Of a stretch of DNA of 64,000 bases, positions 21,950 to 33,788 are shown piece by piece (position 1 is the first letter of the stretch; the number at the start of each line of letters is the position of its first letter). The notes under the pieces were generated by a model. The model was not told where the DNA came from and did not search any database. It saw only the letters and a program-made list of their open reading frames with translations. The stretch is from positions 9,424,001-9,488,000 of the forward strand of contig CM121341.1 of the NCBI GenBank assembly GCA_051530055.1, in the 5' to 3' direction. Origin of the DNA: Neoechinorhynchus agilis. Lineage: Eukaryota > Acanthocephala. The position numbers and the translations under genes are program-made.

Positions 21950-22946
21950 TCTCCCCTCTCGCCCACCTTATTCTTAATTGTCCTCATATATATTTTTAAA
22001 AATTTAAAGAACTGTTCTTCCATATTTCCGCTAGTTTATGCAGATGATATATTTCTATTTTTTTAAAGCTAGAACATATTCAATCCTAACTAATAATATA
22101 GCTAATTATATGCATTCTTTGTCTTCGGAACTTATGAAAGCCAATCTGGTTGTAAATAGTAATAAAACTTTCTTTATTCCACTTACTAAAACCTTGGTCT
22201 CGAGGAAACTCATATTTTAATGAATTAGCATCTAATTTAAATTTAATTAATATCAACTTTAGATCGCATTCCAGGATTTTAGGTGTAGACTTCCCTTGTA
22301 AGAATCATAGAATTTTTATTAACTCTTCCGTTAAAAGTCTATTGGCAAAAACAGTTATCTTCATCAAAAGAGCAAAAAGGCTCTCCATCTCTTCTCCTTT
22401 TATCTCGAAAGTTTTAAAAATCTTTTTAGGGTGTTCCATTTGTTTTTTCGCACGAGGCCGGCCCCCTGAAAATAGGCTTTCATTTTATCGTATCTTGCTA
22501 AATAAGCTTAGTAGTATTCTCTTTAGAAATAATATAGATACGGAACCCCTTTTTTCCTTTTTAACAAGACTTTTCTTGTCTAAAATCTGGGTTTTTTTTA
22601 ATCTTAATTCTAACTGTAAATATTTTAAATAAAACTCTTCAATTCTTACAATCCTTTACAATAACTCTTCTAGTTTTTTACCCATTAATTCCACTAATCT
22701 CTTAAACAGGAAAGAGGTAAGTGATTTCATTACGCTCATTTCTCTTTTACAGGCTCAGGATAGGAAAAGGATACTTATTAATAGACAATAAAAAGGGTAC
22801 TCGAGGCTGCTGTGAGGGATTTAAGAGATCGTCCTTCAACTCACAGTTGTCTTAGGCCCGGGACATGCTGGAACGCATAAACTAAAGAATTAAGGAACTG
22901 ATTTGTGTGTTTGTTTGTATGAGGCGTATGAATAATAATAATAATT
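21950..22946 (+). mobile_element. Third LINE family (LINE-3), 3' part
   Basis: RT remnants with YADDI at about 22,040, MKANLVVNSNKT and ILGVDF are followed by a longer open C-terminal stretch (22,342-22,632) and an (AAT)n tail at about 22,928-22,946. It probably belongs to the I/Jockey group. Several stops and shifts interrupt it. The same 3' part recurs inverted at the right edge of the window, and an RT fragment possibly of the same family lies at 46.3-46.9 kb. Confidence 0.6.
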
Positions 22947-24380
22947 CATACTGGAATGTCAAAAATCACAAAAAGCTGATAATCTAAATCAAACTAAAAA
23001 TTTAAGGTTAGGGATGGCAACACGTTCAAAGATGAGCGAGGAGATTTGACCTTTATAAATTGTTCCCTTGAAATTAAGCGTCCTCTTATTTAGATGACAA
23101 AATATTTTGGTTAATATTGAAAAGAAGGTATTCTTGCGACGGATCAAAACGAAATGTCATTTACGGTAATAGTTTGTTAAATACAATATAAAAAAATCGT
23201 GATTTTACAACAAATTAAAGTTGTTCTAATATTTTCTTGGATGACTTTCACATTTATGAATAAATAATAAAGCACAAAAGGTACAATCACTACCGTCCGC
23301 AAATTCTTAGCTTCTCTCTTTCCTCGGCTGTCGCTATCACGCTAGCGGCATTGCCTCGTTGTACTGTCAGCGAGATATTTTGTCACAGGAATACATTTGC
23401 TCGTGCGTCGCCGGTCGTTTCTCTCAATTTCTTCGAGAGATCCTGGAGCAGAGTGAATGCCGAGCTGCCAAGCGCTCCATACGTCTCTACTCCGAAGGGG
23501 ACAAAATAGTGGGCCCTTGCTAAATCCCTATATTTTCGTATTATCCTCCCTTCCGCTGCACCTCCAGCGATTTCGAGAGAGTACGGAATGTTGCTTACTG
23601 TGAGGGACGTGGCGTCCCAGAGAAGGCATTTGCCCTCCCGCCACGGAAAGACCGAAATTCCGTCGGGTCGACGACTGTCAAGTCGACAAAGATGGGAGGG
23701 GAAGTTCGCCGTTCTCAACGCCCGAAAAATTGCGCTGTTGATCTCAGAATGGCATGAGAACCTTCCTTGTGACTTTCGGCGAACGAGACCGTGTCTCTCG
23801 AAAGCATCAACCAAAGACCCACATCGACAGCGATGGGCGTGCATATCGGGAGACCAAGTCTTAAGGACACTGCGATCCTCGTTACCTCATCAGTGAGAAG
23901 AGTTCCCACGGATGCCAAAGGAACAGCCTCCAACCACGCCCCCGATTCTCGTGTCGAAACTGCCAACAATCTAATTCGGACGACCCCATCGCGGGAACCT
24001 GAAAGTAGAGAGCGCAACGATCATTTCCGCAGACAATGCGAGGTAGAGTTCTGGACATCAGTTAGGCAAAGCTACAGAACTGTTCAACAAGAGGGATGAA
24101 CTTTCCGTTTCGATGTTGCTACTATAACACACTTCAAAGCTCCACGTGCCTTTGTAGATTTCTGAAGAAGCCGTAAGACGTTAAATGCTCGAAAATATTG
24201 ATTTTTCTTTATATCTACAACAGCCCGTCCAAGTGCCAATAAAAAACCTGATCAATCACGCGGCTAGCAAATCAAGTTGTATTGCACATGATTTTTCGAA
24301 ATGATGCGATTAAACTTTATTTTTTAAATGTCTGCTGGAAGAGAACTTTATAAGTTAAAGTCAAATATGTGAACTTGAAA
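22420..24380. repeat. Left arm of a large inverted repeat
   Basis: This ~1.95-kb stretch returns as its reverse complement at 62,040-64,000 with few differences, including the LINE-3 3' end, unique-looking DNA and a REL-LINE remnant in the same order. Similarity ends at 24,380, where an insert begins. The outer end passes the window edge on the right, so the true length is unknown. Confidence 0.85.
23281..24110 (-). mobile_element. REL-LINE 3' part, copy 2
   Basis: The minus strand shows the zinc knuckle (HRCRCGSLVDAFERHGLV), [11 protein letters not shown] and LLWDAT endonuclease blocks, YFVPFGVETYGALG and QRGNAAS. A short 3' UTR contains TTATTATTTATTCAT. At least two frameshifts. Only the region after the RT is kept. 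It lies within the inverted repeat arm and is duplicated at 62,335-63,175. Confidence 0.8.
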
Positions 24381-24630
24381 CAGCAAATCAAGTCTAATGT
24401 ATCTACGAGCCTCCCAGATCCATCTCTTCACAACTCGGAACCGTCGCAAGGACACTTGCAGCGTTGCCGCGCTGGATCGCGAGACCTATGTTTTGCAGGA
24501 AGAACGTTCCTGCTCTTGGGTCTCCGGTTGCGATCCTCATCTTCCTTGAAGGATCCACCTTAAAGTTCTTGGCCTCAGCACCGAAGGCACCGAGCGTCTC
24601 AACGCCGAAAGGGACGAAGTGATGCGCCCT

Positions 24631-25589
24631 GAACAAAACAACCGCGAGATCTTCCAGTAAACCCAGAAAACGTACGGCTGATGTTGAACTTTCGGATAAA
24701 TCAGTAGTAGCTGAACCAAAGAGAAGGTTAACGGAACACGAAACGGCCGCATCAGAATGAAACTGAAGTGAAACGTTCACGTCCTGATCGTAACGATCCC
24801 GATAGGTCAGTTCAGCGAGTTTCATCGTATGGCGTTTCCACTGGATCAACTCAATGGCCATTGGTTCAAATGGGACAATCCTTCTCCCAACAGCAGCAAA
24901 TAAATCGCGGCCACCAACGATCGATTCAACAACGACAGCAAAATGCCAATACGAGTGTTCAATCTAACTACATGGCGTCTATACCATCGTACGGTGAAAG
25001 TTTTGTTCAACCAATGAGCAGTCAACAGGAAGTTCCGTTGGATCTGTCGATGCCGCGAGGACGCTATCCAATACAACAAGACAACCGAGGAAATGCCTAC
25101 TCGCAGCATTCTTACCAATTGCAAAGGTATCCGCAAACGTGGACCCCTTACGATTTGATTGCGATTCAACCTCAGGCGCAACCCATGAGCAATGCCTATA
25201 ACAATTTCCAAGGAACTTCATTATCGACCTCTAATGAGTACGTCTATCGACCAGGATATTCCCGAATGATAAATCAATCGGTGCCAAATAGTATGGAAGT
25301 TTATCCTGGAGGATATTACGCCGAAAGGCCCTATATTAATGAACGTTTCCCACAGCGACTATATCATCGAGCAAGCCAATCCAATCCATCGAGAATGGTA
25401 CATAACCTTCAAAACTATTACGATGGAGCACGATGGAGTTCGCAACAACCGAATAATTTTCAAGGAATTCCTCAGTTTCCTACACGAATGGAAATGCCGC
25501 AAGGAACAAATTATCGAATGGCTTACAATCCTAATGCGCTGGTCCCACGCAGCCATCAACGACGTACTAGAAACCGATCACGTCGTTAA
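24631..25589 (+). pseudogene. TBP-like gene, copy A, 5'-truncated
   Basis: Only the region corresponding to residue ~193 onward of copy C is present. The TBP-like saddle is absent and the preceding DNA is LINE. A further ~14-bp loss near 24,752 shifts the frame relative to copy C. The Q/N/Y-rich tail with PLDLS is then open from 24,768 to 25,589 (273 codons) and differs from copies B and C at very few residues. Without a promoter or the first domain it is probably not expressed as the full protein. Confidence 0.85.
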
Positions 25590-26205
25590 TAGGAATCGTT
25601 TATATGCTGCAAATTAATTCGATTTGTTTGACGCCACTAATCGAATATTTTCAACTAAGTGCATTTAGCAAAGGACATTTCCGATTTTTGAAAGACGAAC
25701 GTCCTGTGGAAATTAAGGAGATTACGACTGTTTTGGTTGTCGTGGAAGATAAATTATGGGAGGAATCGATATAAGTTTTCGATCGGCAATGGTTGGATCA
25801 GAGACAATTGGATGAGCTGATTTATGGTATAATGATGTAGGGACTCGGTGATAACTTTATATTTGTTTCGGAAGGAAAATCGCGTTTAATGTGGAAAAAC
25901 TATGTGGTTGTCTTTTATAGCTTTTCGGGCGCCTATGGAATTGCACATAGTCAAAGAAGTTAGGGATTCGGTTACTATTCGAGTTTTTAGGGTGTGAAAT
26001 ATGTTTTAGGGTATTCTTTAAAAGCGATTGGTTAGAGGGACGGCGGTAGCATGCGATGATGGTACTGATGCTTTATTCGGATTGTTGAGGTTATTGGTTA
26101 CGATAGCTTTTTTTTTCGTAAATTCGACGCTAATATTTCCAGAAACGAGTTCATTGTCCAAATCTAAAGATTTATGTAGCGATTACGGGGTTCAAAAGGT
26201 AAAAT

Positions 26206-26385
26206 TTATGGCGCGGGGTGTTTCAAATGATAATAAAACTTAAACACACCTTTATTATCCAGTCTATAATCACTTAAAGTCTCTACTTGTGCCTTTAAAA
26301 TGCTAAAATCGTTATTAGAACATTGCGTTTCTTCAAAAGTTGCGAAATAAATATATCCTGAAATGCTAACAACTAGAAAAACTTT
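26206..26385 (-). CDS. Candidate 3' exon shared by copies A, B and C (copy A)
   Basis: The minus strand reads a hydrophobic start (FLVVSISGYIYFATF), then EETQCSNNDFSILK, then QVETLSDYRLDNKGVFKF and a stop at 26,206. The last block is shared with the copy C gene at 51,299-51,571, where a different upstream sequence is attached. That suggests an exon boundary at the join. It has no start codon of its own. It may be part of a larger gene together with the upstream tail-anchored frame. Family unknown. Confidence 0.35.
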   Translation of the reverse strand, partial: KVFLVVSISGYIYFATFEETQCSNNDFSILKAQVETLSDYRLDNKGVFKFYYHLKHPAP

Positions 26386-26464
26386 CTGACCAATCGGTGA
26401 ACAGATTTACGTTCATTTAATTGAGATCATTTCATTAAATAAATTTAAGAGCACGTCTCCAAGT

Positions 26465-26962
26465 TCAGCTTGTCCACATTATGTATAAAATGCAACGGTC
26501 ACCATCTGAACCATCTTCTTGTGTTGTTGAAGTCTTAGATTTTCTAATTTTTCCAGAATTTTGGTTTTTCAAATTTTTATTAACTTTGGATATAGCCGTA
26601 TATTTATTTTCGATGTTTGATGTTGGATTGACTTCTTCTTTTTGCTTCAAACCCCCAATAACCATAATTTTATTGTTGTCCTGATTGACGACTTCATCAA
26701 CAATTTTTTTCCAGCCTTCGCGATAGTCTTGCCACGTTTTCTTGTTTTCATGATGGAAGGATAGGTTCAAATCACTATCTTTACTGTTGCTGCTGATATC
26801 AACTTTCTCTTCTAACTCCGTAGCCCCACAAAAGCATTTTACTAATGCTCGCAATATTCCGCGAAATCCTTTTAATTTTTTGGTCTCCTTAGTGTTCGCA
26901 CCATTGCTAATTTCACTTAGTTTTGTATCACGGCTCTGCTTAAAACAAAAGCATTTTCTCAT
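26465..26962 (-). pseudogene. Tail-anchored protein gene, copy A, C-terminus deleted
   Basis: The same gene as copy B (36,611-37,162), starting at the ATG at 26,962 (MRKCFCFKQ). The ~195-bp deletion removes the coding region for the C-terminal membrane anchor, and the frame ends CILYIMWTS. Two small differences inside the frame (for example VNKNL against VKNL) are otherwise in phase. Without the anchor it would be soluble, so it is probably non-functional. Confidence 0.6.
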
Positions 26963-29757
26963 CACTAAACGAAAAGATGTTAAGAAAAAATATAAAATTT
27001 AATACTTACTTTTCATTTTACTAGTGCCCTCAAGAGCTCATCGTACTTCCCGCGCTTGCGTTCCTCTGCGGCAATTGCAGCACCTCCTTCGCGCCTTGAG
27101 GAATGTCGTAGATTGGGCAGAGCAAGGGTGTCCACACAAGTAGCGTCCCAGAGAAGGGATTTCCCTTCTCGCCACGGGAACACCGTTACGCTATCCGGTC
27201 TTTGACCGTCGATTCTGCAGAGATGACTCGGTTCGAGCAGATTCGGTGCGTGTATCGTGTTTAACGCCCGACTAATAACCGAGTTAATCTCAGCGTGGCG
27301 AGCATACCTGCCACCGGACTGGCGACAGACGAGACCGTGTCTACCCAAAGAATCCACAAGGGCTCCACAACGACAGTAGTGTGGGACACAAATCGGGATT
27401 CCCAGTCGTAAGGACACTCCGATCCTTACTGTTTCGTCCGACAGTAAATTTTCGATCGAAGGAATCGGAACTGCGTTCAGCCAGGCACCGGATTCTTTCG
27501 AGGAGACCGCCAACAATCGAGCTCGGGTCATCTCATCACGCGCGTCGGAAAGCATTGAGTCGTGAACTCGCGTGATTAAAGGTTTATCCCAAACTGACTG
27601 TCTCTTGCCTCTCAGAGTAACTTCATCGCACTGCGTAATGCAACAAAATTCGAAGACCGCCTCTTTAAAATTTTCATCAAGTAAAAACTCTTTTTCGAGC
27701 AATTTAGCTACCAACTTTCGGCTGCTCTCATAGGAACCTAAAAAGGCCGGAATCGCAACATCGGATGTTTTACGAATACTCAAACCGCCAAAAGATACAG
27801 GCAAACAAGCTTGTCTCCATGCCTCATCCGACAGTTGGATATTTAAAATCCCCTCGAGACACCTCCTTAAATTATCATCAATTTTCGTCAAGGAGTGTTG
27901 ATGTTTGAAGAAGGGCGCTGTACGCAACTTGTATAGCAACTTCGGAAGGAACAGGGCACTCTTTATTAAAAATAATGCCTGATGGGATGGAAGTTCCTTC
28001 GTACGCTCGCAGAGCAATTCGACTCTCGGCGCTATTTGGAGGAACTCCTGAGGTATATTTTCATTAAAAACGCAACTACCCAGAAGAGACAGTTGAGCAC
28101 GCGAAAATATTTTGATGTTAGGTGCTAGCTGCGTAAAGCTGTTGAGGATCTCAGTTTGACTAGCGGCGTTTTCTGCATTCATCAAAAACAGCTCACATTT
28201 CGAGGTATTAAGCTCAACGCCGAGCTGGGCAGCTTCCCTCATGACGACCTCCAAATCTCGCAACACCACGGAGGGAGACCCACCGAGTGTTGCATCGTCC
28301 GAATACCAAGCATTAAACTTGGATTGAAGCGAATGAGCGATCCGGTTGACGGTAAGAGAGAAACCGATGGGACCGAGAGGATCACCTTGTTGGACACCTC
28401 GTTGAGACCAGATGATACGGTCGTTGAAAACAAGAGGAGTCTCAGTCCCATAGGCGTTGAGGAAATACTGGTATGCTTCCGGTGCGTAAGTTGCGACGAT
28501 GCAATTCGTCACCAACGAACAGATCAACGAGGCGTGACAATCTATTCGAAAGGCTCTGAGCGGCTTCACCAACGGAGAAGGACAACATGTCCTTGAGGTG
28601 TTTAGGCCTAAGCCCGTCTAGCCCATGACCGGATCCACTAGCAAGGGAGGATATCGCTGAATTGAGTTCCTTTACAGAGCAGGGAGACTTCGAGGCAGCC
28701 GCGAGGCAAGTCGGGATTTTCGGTGGTTCCGATGGAGGATGTTTTTGATTCAGGGTTTTGAGAGTTTCCTCGTTAACCTGGGTAAAAACTTTAGAGGAGG
28801 AAAGGATGCGAACAGCTCCCCGGATGTCGCCATCCGCAATTTTAAAGGAGGCACGTTCCCCTATGGATCTAGCCGAAAAATTACTGTGTATAGGTTGTTC
28901 TGTATGTCCGCGATCGGCAGCTCGAATTGCGCCCGAAAAGAGTTGATCGAAGGAGGCGATTCTTTCTTTGATTGAACTGACCAACAACCCCTCCGAACGG
29001 TCACCAGCGCTAAGAACCAGCCTGGGAAAAGCGAAGAGACGTGTCCATGCAATGTCAGACCCGTTTTCTAAGCAATCCCTTAGCAAAGCACTAAATGACT
29101 TCGTCATCTGATACCGAGCGCCCTTTGGGATCCGTTTCAGGATGTTACTGCGCAGAGCGCGCAAGATATCAGGGAATTTCGTGGGAATGACCTGAGGCGC
29201 TGGGACATTCCGAGGAGGTAGTGGGTTCGGGATGACAGATCTTGGGGGCGGGAGGAACCAGAACAGCGGGATCTGAAGGGACCGTGTATCCGTACTAACA
29301 AGGATTTGTTAAGGCAAAAACAACCACCGCATTCCGAACAAAAACCTTTCGGAGAAGAGGTGGCCTGGAGGTTTGATAACGCGGCCTGTCGTTGTAAAGC
29401 CATTGCGTCATCATCATCATTCAACTCGACGTCGTCCGGTTGTCGTGTTATGGGCACAGGGTAATCCAACTCAATTGATGACGTCACAGTCGGCACGGCA
29501 GAATCCGAGAGGTCAACGTTCGGCTGCATTGTGTAAAGAAAGACCTCAAAAAAGACCGACCGAGACCACACAACGAATTCTCAGCTAGCTTATCGGTCGG
29601 TAAGCGAAGAACGCTGTCAAGAACTGCTAAGACAGTTTGCGCAGGAAATTACGATATATAGAACGCAAAAGCTCAGAGTTTTTAAATATTCGAGTAGGAT
29701 CTCCGAGATGGCAATTAGTTTTGCTTTGTTGCAGGACGAAGTTTGCTTGTAAGTTTG

Positions 29758-29987
29758 CCAAGAGCCTTACGGCGGATCTTTCAAGGAAGATGGGGATCGC
29801 AACCGGAGACCAAAGAGCAGGAACGTTCTTCCTGCAAAACATAGGTCTCGCGATCCAGCGCGGCAACGCTGCAAGTGTCCTTGCGACGGTTCGGAGTGGT
29901 GAAGAGATGGATCTGGGAGGCTCGTAGATACATGAGACTTGATTTGCTGTGAGCTTAGTTTTTGTATGAATTAAATCTGTCTACTTC
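29758..29987 (+). mobile_element. REL-LINE 3' end, opposite orientation
   Basis: The plus strand reads LSRKMGIATGDQRAGTFFL, then QRGNAASVLAT, EEMDLGGS and a stop, followed by ACTTGATTTGCTG and ~40 bp of 3' UTR. It mirrors the LINE end at 24,381-24,630, so the two LINE 3' ends face outward at the two edges of a 5.6-kb insert. Confidence 0.75.
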
Positions 29988-30170
29988 ACTTGAAACATAT
30001 TTTCATAAATTCCGGAGTATACAAAAGCTTTGTTTAAAGCAGAGACGTTTTATCAATATTTCATAAGAGTGCAATTTAAGTATGTTCATTAAAGTGAAGT
30101 TCAAGCAAAAAATCGTGTTCCAATGTTGGTGATTTTATAATTGCTTCATTTTTTATTTAAAGCGGTTAAA
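29988..30170. repeat. Flank of the insertion, matched inverted at 61,868-62,047
   Basis: The sequence from ACTTGAAA onward (CATAAATTCCGGAGTATAC and beyond) is the reverse complement of 61,868-62,047. There it joins directly to the inverted repeat arm, marking the pre-insertion arrangement. Confidence 0.8.
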
Positions 30171-30499
30171 CTGGTTGCCAACAAAAATTGAAAAAAATGA
30201 TAAACAGATTGTTCAGTTTTCTTGAAGCCTACTGACTAGCCATAATCCATATAAAGCAGTATTTTAATTCTCTTCTGAATTCGTCGCAACCTTCAAGGCA
30301 AAGCGTTTATTGACCGAAATTCTCCGAATCGACTTTTGCCTGAAAATAAGCATTAATATTTGCGTTACACGCAAATGCCGCAGCAATTATCAGTCGATCG
30401 GCAGCAAGATTATATGGGCTTGTCTATGCTTGGTTGTTTTGCGTTCAATGGAACCAAAGATCAACATCAAGAACTGTAAACATCCTCTTCCAATACGAA

Positions 30500-32185
30500 T
30501 CAACTTTATACTTTTTTACTTTCAGAACCTCGGTCATGACTCAACTTACAATCATTGCTCAACGTCAGTCTCCACACAACCCGAAACTTTTGTCAACTCG
30601 CCGATACTCCCCTTAGTTTCATCATATAAAGTACTACAGTATCTCAAGGAATTACATAAAAATTCGTCCTCTCAATCCGAAATCCCAAACTGGGCTCTTC
30701 GCGCCATCATCCCCGAACTTCTCTACCCTCTTACCCACGTTATAAACCTCAGCTTTTTATATGGCATTTACCCCTCTCGCCTGAAAGCTGCTAAAGTTAT
30801 CCTTGTTCCTTAAAAGAGGCATCCTATTTCGGCCGAATCATTCCTCCCAATATCCATCCTACCCGCCGCTCCTTCAAAAATCATCGAAAAATGTTATAAA
30901 TCTCGCCTTTTTTCACGATACAATTTGGCTTCCGGCCCAAATTTTCTGCAGCCGATGCCCTACTTTGCATTTATGACAAGCTTCTACGTAACCTCGACAA
31001 TATTCCCTTCCACGTCACCCGTCTCATTCAACTGGACTTCTCGAAAGCTTTCGACTCGGTAAACAACTTACTCCTTCTCCGGGCCCGCTCCGATTTTGGT
31101 CTCAACTTGTGACAGATCTACAGGTTCGAATCTTATCTTCATAATCGCAAACAATACACTCAGTTCCGTTCTACCTCTTCTGTCAGCCTATCCCTCACCA
31201 AAGGCGTACCTCAATGTGCTGTGCTGTCATCACTTCTTTTTAATATTTTTCTAAACAACCTCTAACCTCTTTCCTCTCACTCTAAACTCTTCTTAAACGT
31301 CGACGATATCACCCTCATCGCCCATTAACCACACCTCCTCTCCTTCTTCTTAACCTCTAATGAAATTACACACATAAAAGACTTCTGCACCAATCACAAA
31401 CTCCACCTGAATTTCTCTAAATGCTTCGAAATGATCCCCTCTCGCCCGCAACCCTACATTCTCTCCTGAGCTTCTAAATGACATCCTAGGAGTAACCACC
31501 CTAAGAATTATGGGTCTCCAATTTCAATCGAATTTGAAATGGGACTCGCACATCGCTCTTTCCCTCAAGCGCAACACTTTTAAAATTTATCTCCTCAAAC
31601 GTCTCCAACATTTAGGAATCCCTTCACCGGATCTTTACATATTTTACTTCGGCTTTATCTTACAATTTCTCGCCTACGGTTATCCCGTCTTCTGCAAACT
31701 ATCCAAATCTCAAATCCGCCGTCTTGAAATGTTTCAAGAAGAAGAGCTTCTAAAAATTGCACAGTTGATTTTCTGCTCTCACCGAATGCCTCGATGCTAT
31801 TTTCATAAAACAATCAAAACGCATATCAACCCCACCATCACAATTTCTACTACATATCGCCCCTTTTCTCATGAGCACAACACTCTTAATCCTAGTCCGT
31901 TTCATCCACCCTCAATTTAACACCTCCATGTACCTAAGCTCCTTTTTCCAAACGCAAAATCTTCTCGGATATCATAGCTTGAAATTAACCTGAGGAAAGA
32001 CCAACCTTACAAACGCTCCTGCAAACAATATCCGCCAATTCCCACTCGAACGGACATCCCCTTACCGGTCATTCCCATCTCAACAGACAAACAAAAATTT
32101 TTTGTATGTTTTTGAAGACCCAAAAGTACATGGTCCTCTTCTTTGTAAATCAACAAATAAAACGTGTTATTATTATCTATCTTAT
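30500..32185 (+). mobile_element. CR1-like LINE, RT region and 3' end
   Basis: RT fragments include LIQLDFSKAFDSVNN, GVPQCAVLSSLLFNIFL and the thumb region WDSHIALSLKRN (31,510-31,920). A 3' UTR with GACCCAAAAGTACAT and a (TTA)n tail follows. Stops and shifts are scattered, so it is dead. The 5' half of the same family is at 40,870-42,530 on the minus strand; short pieces are at 14,141, 45,965 and 59,064. Confidence 0.75.
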
Positions 32186-32329
32186 CGATTATTCTCTAGC
32201 CTCTAATAAAGTGGAATATTTATGTTAAATATTGTTGTCTTTCTAGAGATCTGCTTCCGGGCATGAAACGGAAAATAAAAGCGCAAAATCCTTCAATCGA
32301 CTTTAATTTCAGATGAACGATAAAAACAG

Positions 32330-32470
32330 TCCAAAGAAATCTAAAACTTGCTCTACGGGAGCCGAGGAGGTGCAATCATGGGCTCTCGATAAGAATGATG
32401 AAATTTTCACAGATCGCTATACTAAAATATTTATTTCATGTTTCCAATGCTCGTGATCGAGGTAAAAACA
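32330..32470 (+). pseudogene. Remnant of the SLC17-type transporter 3' end (copy B)
   Basis: The string for QSWALDK, the last part of the copy C transporter, is preserved, followed by the same 3' UTR (ATGAAATTTTCA...GATCGCTAT). About 60 nt after QSWALDK are missing, and the DNA before it differs, starting after a TTTCAG with MNDKNSPKKSKTC. Only a scrap of the transporter remains. Confidence 0.6.
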
Positions 32471-32989
32471 ATTAGACACGTAAGCCGGGTACAAGGAGCA
32501 AATAAAATTTAATAATGATATTATCCTTTACCACAAATTCATGCTCCATTTTGAATAATCTTTCTATTTTGCATTGATAAATAAATCACCAAAACATATT
32601 GTTGGTCGAATAAAAACTGTTCAAGAATACTTGTTTATTCTTAACAACCCAGTTTAGCCGGCATTACGCAGGCAAATACGAACAAAACGTAACACTATTA
32701 CACTTCATGCCTTTTGCTTTGACGTTAATGCTTTGGTCTTTAGTTCATTATCTAATGCAAATCGCCTATAATAAATATCAGTGCTTTAAATCTAAATGAA
32801 TATTTAAAATCATGTTACGGAAAATCTTCTTCGACTCCAAAGAAAACCATTGAATTAATTTCAAAAGCTTCGCTTATCGTAATCATGAGAATTAGATTTC
32901 GTATTCTGTTTACAAAATTAATTGGCTTAGAAATAATCGTATTTTCAACTTATTTTGATACAGTGACTCGGAAACAAATTAACGTTTAG

Positions 32990-33295
32990 ACTGTTTTATG
33001 GCGAAGAAATTAAAATGATTTTGTTTTAAAATTCGGTATTTCGGAGGCACTATCCTGTACGCGTTTATGGAGGTTGTAAATTGTTTCGAGATCAAATTGA
33101 AAGTTATAAAGATCGATTTTGACAAACGATCTCTCACTGCGAAAAATACCTTTATAACTTTCAATTTGATCTCGAAACAATTTACAACCTTGATGAACGC
33201 GTACAAGATGATGCCGAAATATCGGATTTAAAAATAAAATCATTTTAATTTCTTCGCGATAAAACAACCAATACGAACAATTCAATATTCAAACA
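32990..33295. mobile_element. Foldback MITE, 306 bp, in duplication unit B
   Basis: Arms of about 125 bp pair almost perfectly (GTTGTAAATTGTTTCGAGAT against its complement) around a short AT-rich loop. The outer ends carry GAAATTAAAATGATTTT and TTCAATATTCAAACA. The copy at 48,199-48,503 is at the same place in unit C, so the insertion predates the B/C duplication. Confidence 0.8.
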
Positions 33296-33745
33296 TAATT
33301 CTCGTTTATTCTTAACAACCCAGTTTAGCCGGCATTACGCAGGCAGACCTTATTGAAGAATAGATAATCAATATTCTATCGTTAAAAAATGATCAAAAAC
33401 TACGCTAATTAAAATTCAAAAATCGCCTGGCATTGCCATCAACGGACTCTCCTTTGCAGTCTTCGATTTGATTTAATTAGATGCTAACATTCTGCCGTTA
33501 AACACGATTAGTTCGCTAACGACTAGTGAGGAATCCTTTTTACAGACTTGAATTTCGTTCACTACCAATTAAATGATCGCTTACAATTCGAACCCATGTC
33601 GTTTTTCTGGATTATACGGAATGCAATTATTTTGAATCTTTTAAAATTAAAAACAACTGGCCATTGGAAGTCTTAAACCAAAAATTCAGTGATCAAAACG
33701 GTTCTTTTTCCTGCTAGGCTAAATTTGCGCCCCATCGCGTCGAAC

Positions 33746-33752
33746 TATAAAA
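33746..33752 (+). promoter_or_regulatory. TATAAAA box upstream of TBP-like copy B
   Basis: TATAAAA lies 286-292 nt before the ATG and is preserved in unit C at 48,952-48,958. A transcription start ~30 nt downstream would fall near 33,780, just before the long palindrome. Confidence 0.35.
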
Positions 33753-33788
33753 TTAACCGAAGATTAAATCTATACGTCATATAATTAA

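Larger units (their letters stand above)
24631..27025. repeat. Duplicated host segment, copy A (inside the LINE)
   Basis: A 2,395-bp insert with the 3' part of the TBP-like gene, its 3' flank, and the opposite-strand tail-anchored gene. It matches 34,630-37,225 almost base for base, except that ~195 bp of copy B (about 36,482-36,676) are missing here. It is bracketed by GCCCT on both sides (24,626-24,630 and 27,026-27,030). Confidence 0.85.
24381..29600 (-). mobile_element. REL-LINE, most complete copy, split by a 2.4-kb insert
   Basis: On the minus strand the element runs from about 29,600 (start uncertain) to 27,026 and resumes at 24,630-24,381. It contains an N-terminal region (29,164 downward), RT with GVQQGDPLGP and WYSDDATLGG, zinc knuckle HYCRCGALVDSLGRHGLV, RPDSVTVFPW and LLWDAT. 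It is split after KYDELLRA and resumes with the RAHHFVPFGVE...QRGNAAS end and stop at 24,403. The two sides share 5 bp (GCCCT) and the frame is continuous across them, so the split is an insertion. One frame change lies around 28.5 kb. The RT-to-endonuclease frame of 519 codons is open, so this is a fairly young copy. Confidence 0.82.

Noticed and set aside
24140-24200. Hammerhead core in the left-arm cassette
   Set aside because: CTGAAGA and GAAA are present, but the spacer does not form a convincing stem II, so this copy is not called a ribozyme.
24846-25211. Open frame of 121 codons on the minus strand inside the TBP-like gene (also in unit C)
   Set aside because: Antisense shadow of the Q-rich coding region; CAG/CAA repeats read as Leu/Cys-rich frames on the other strand.
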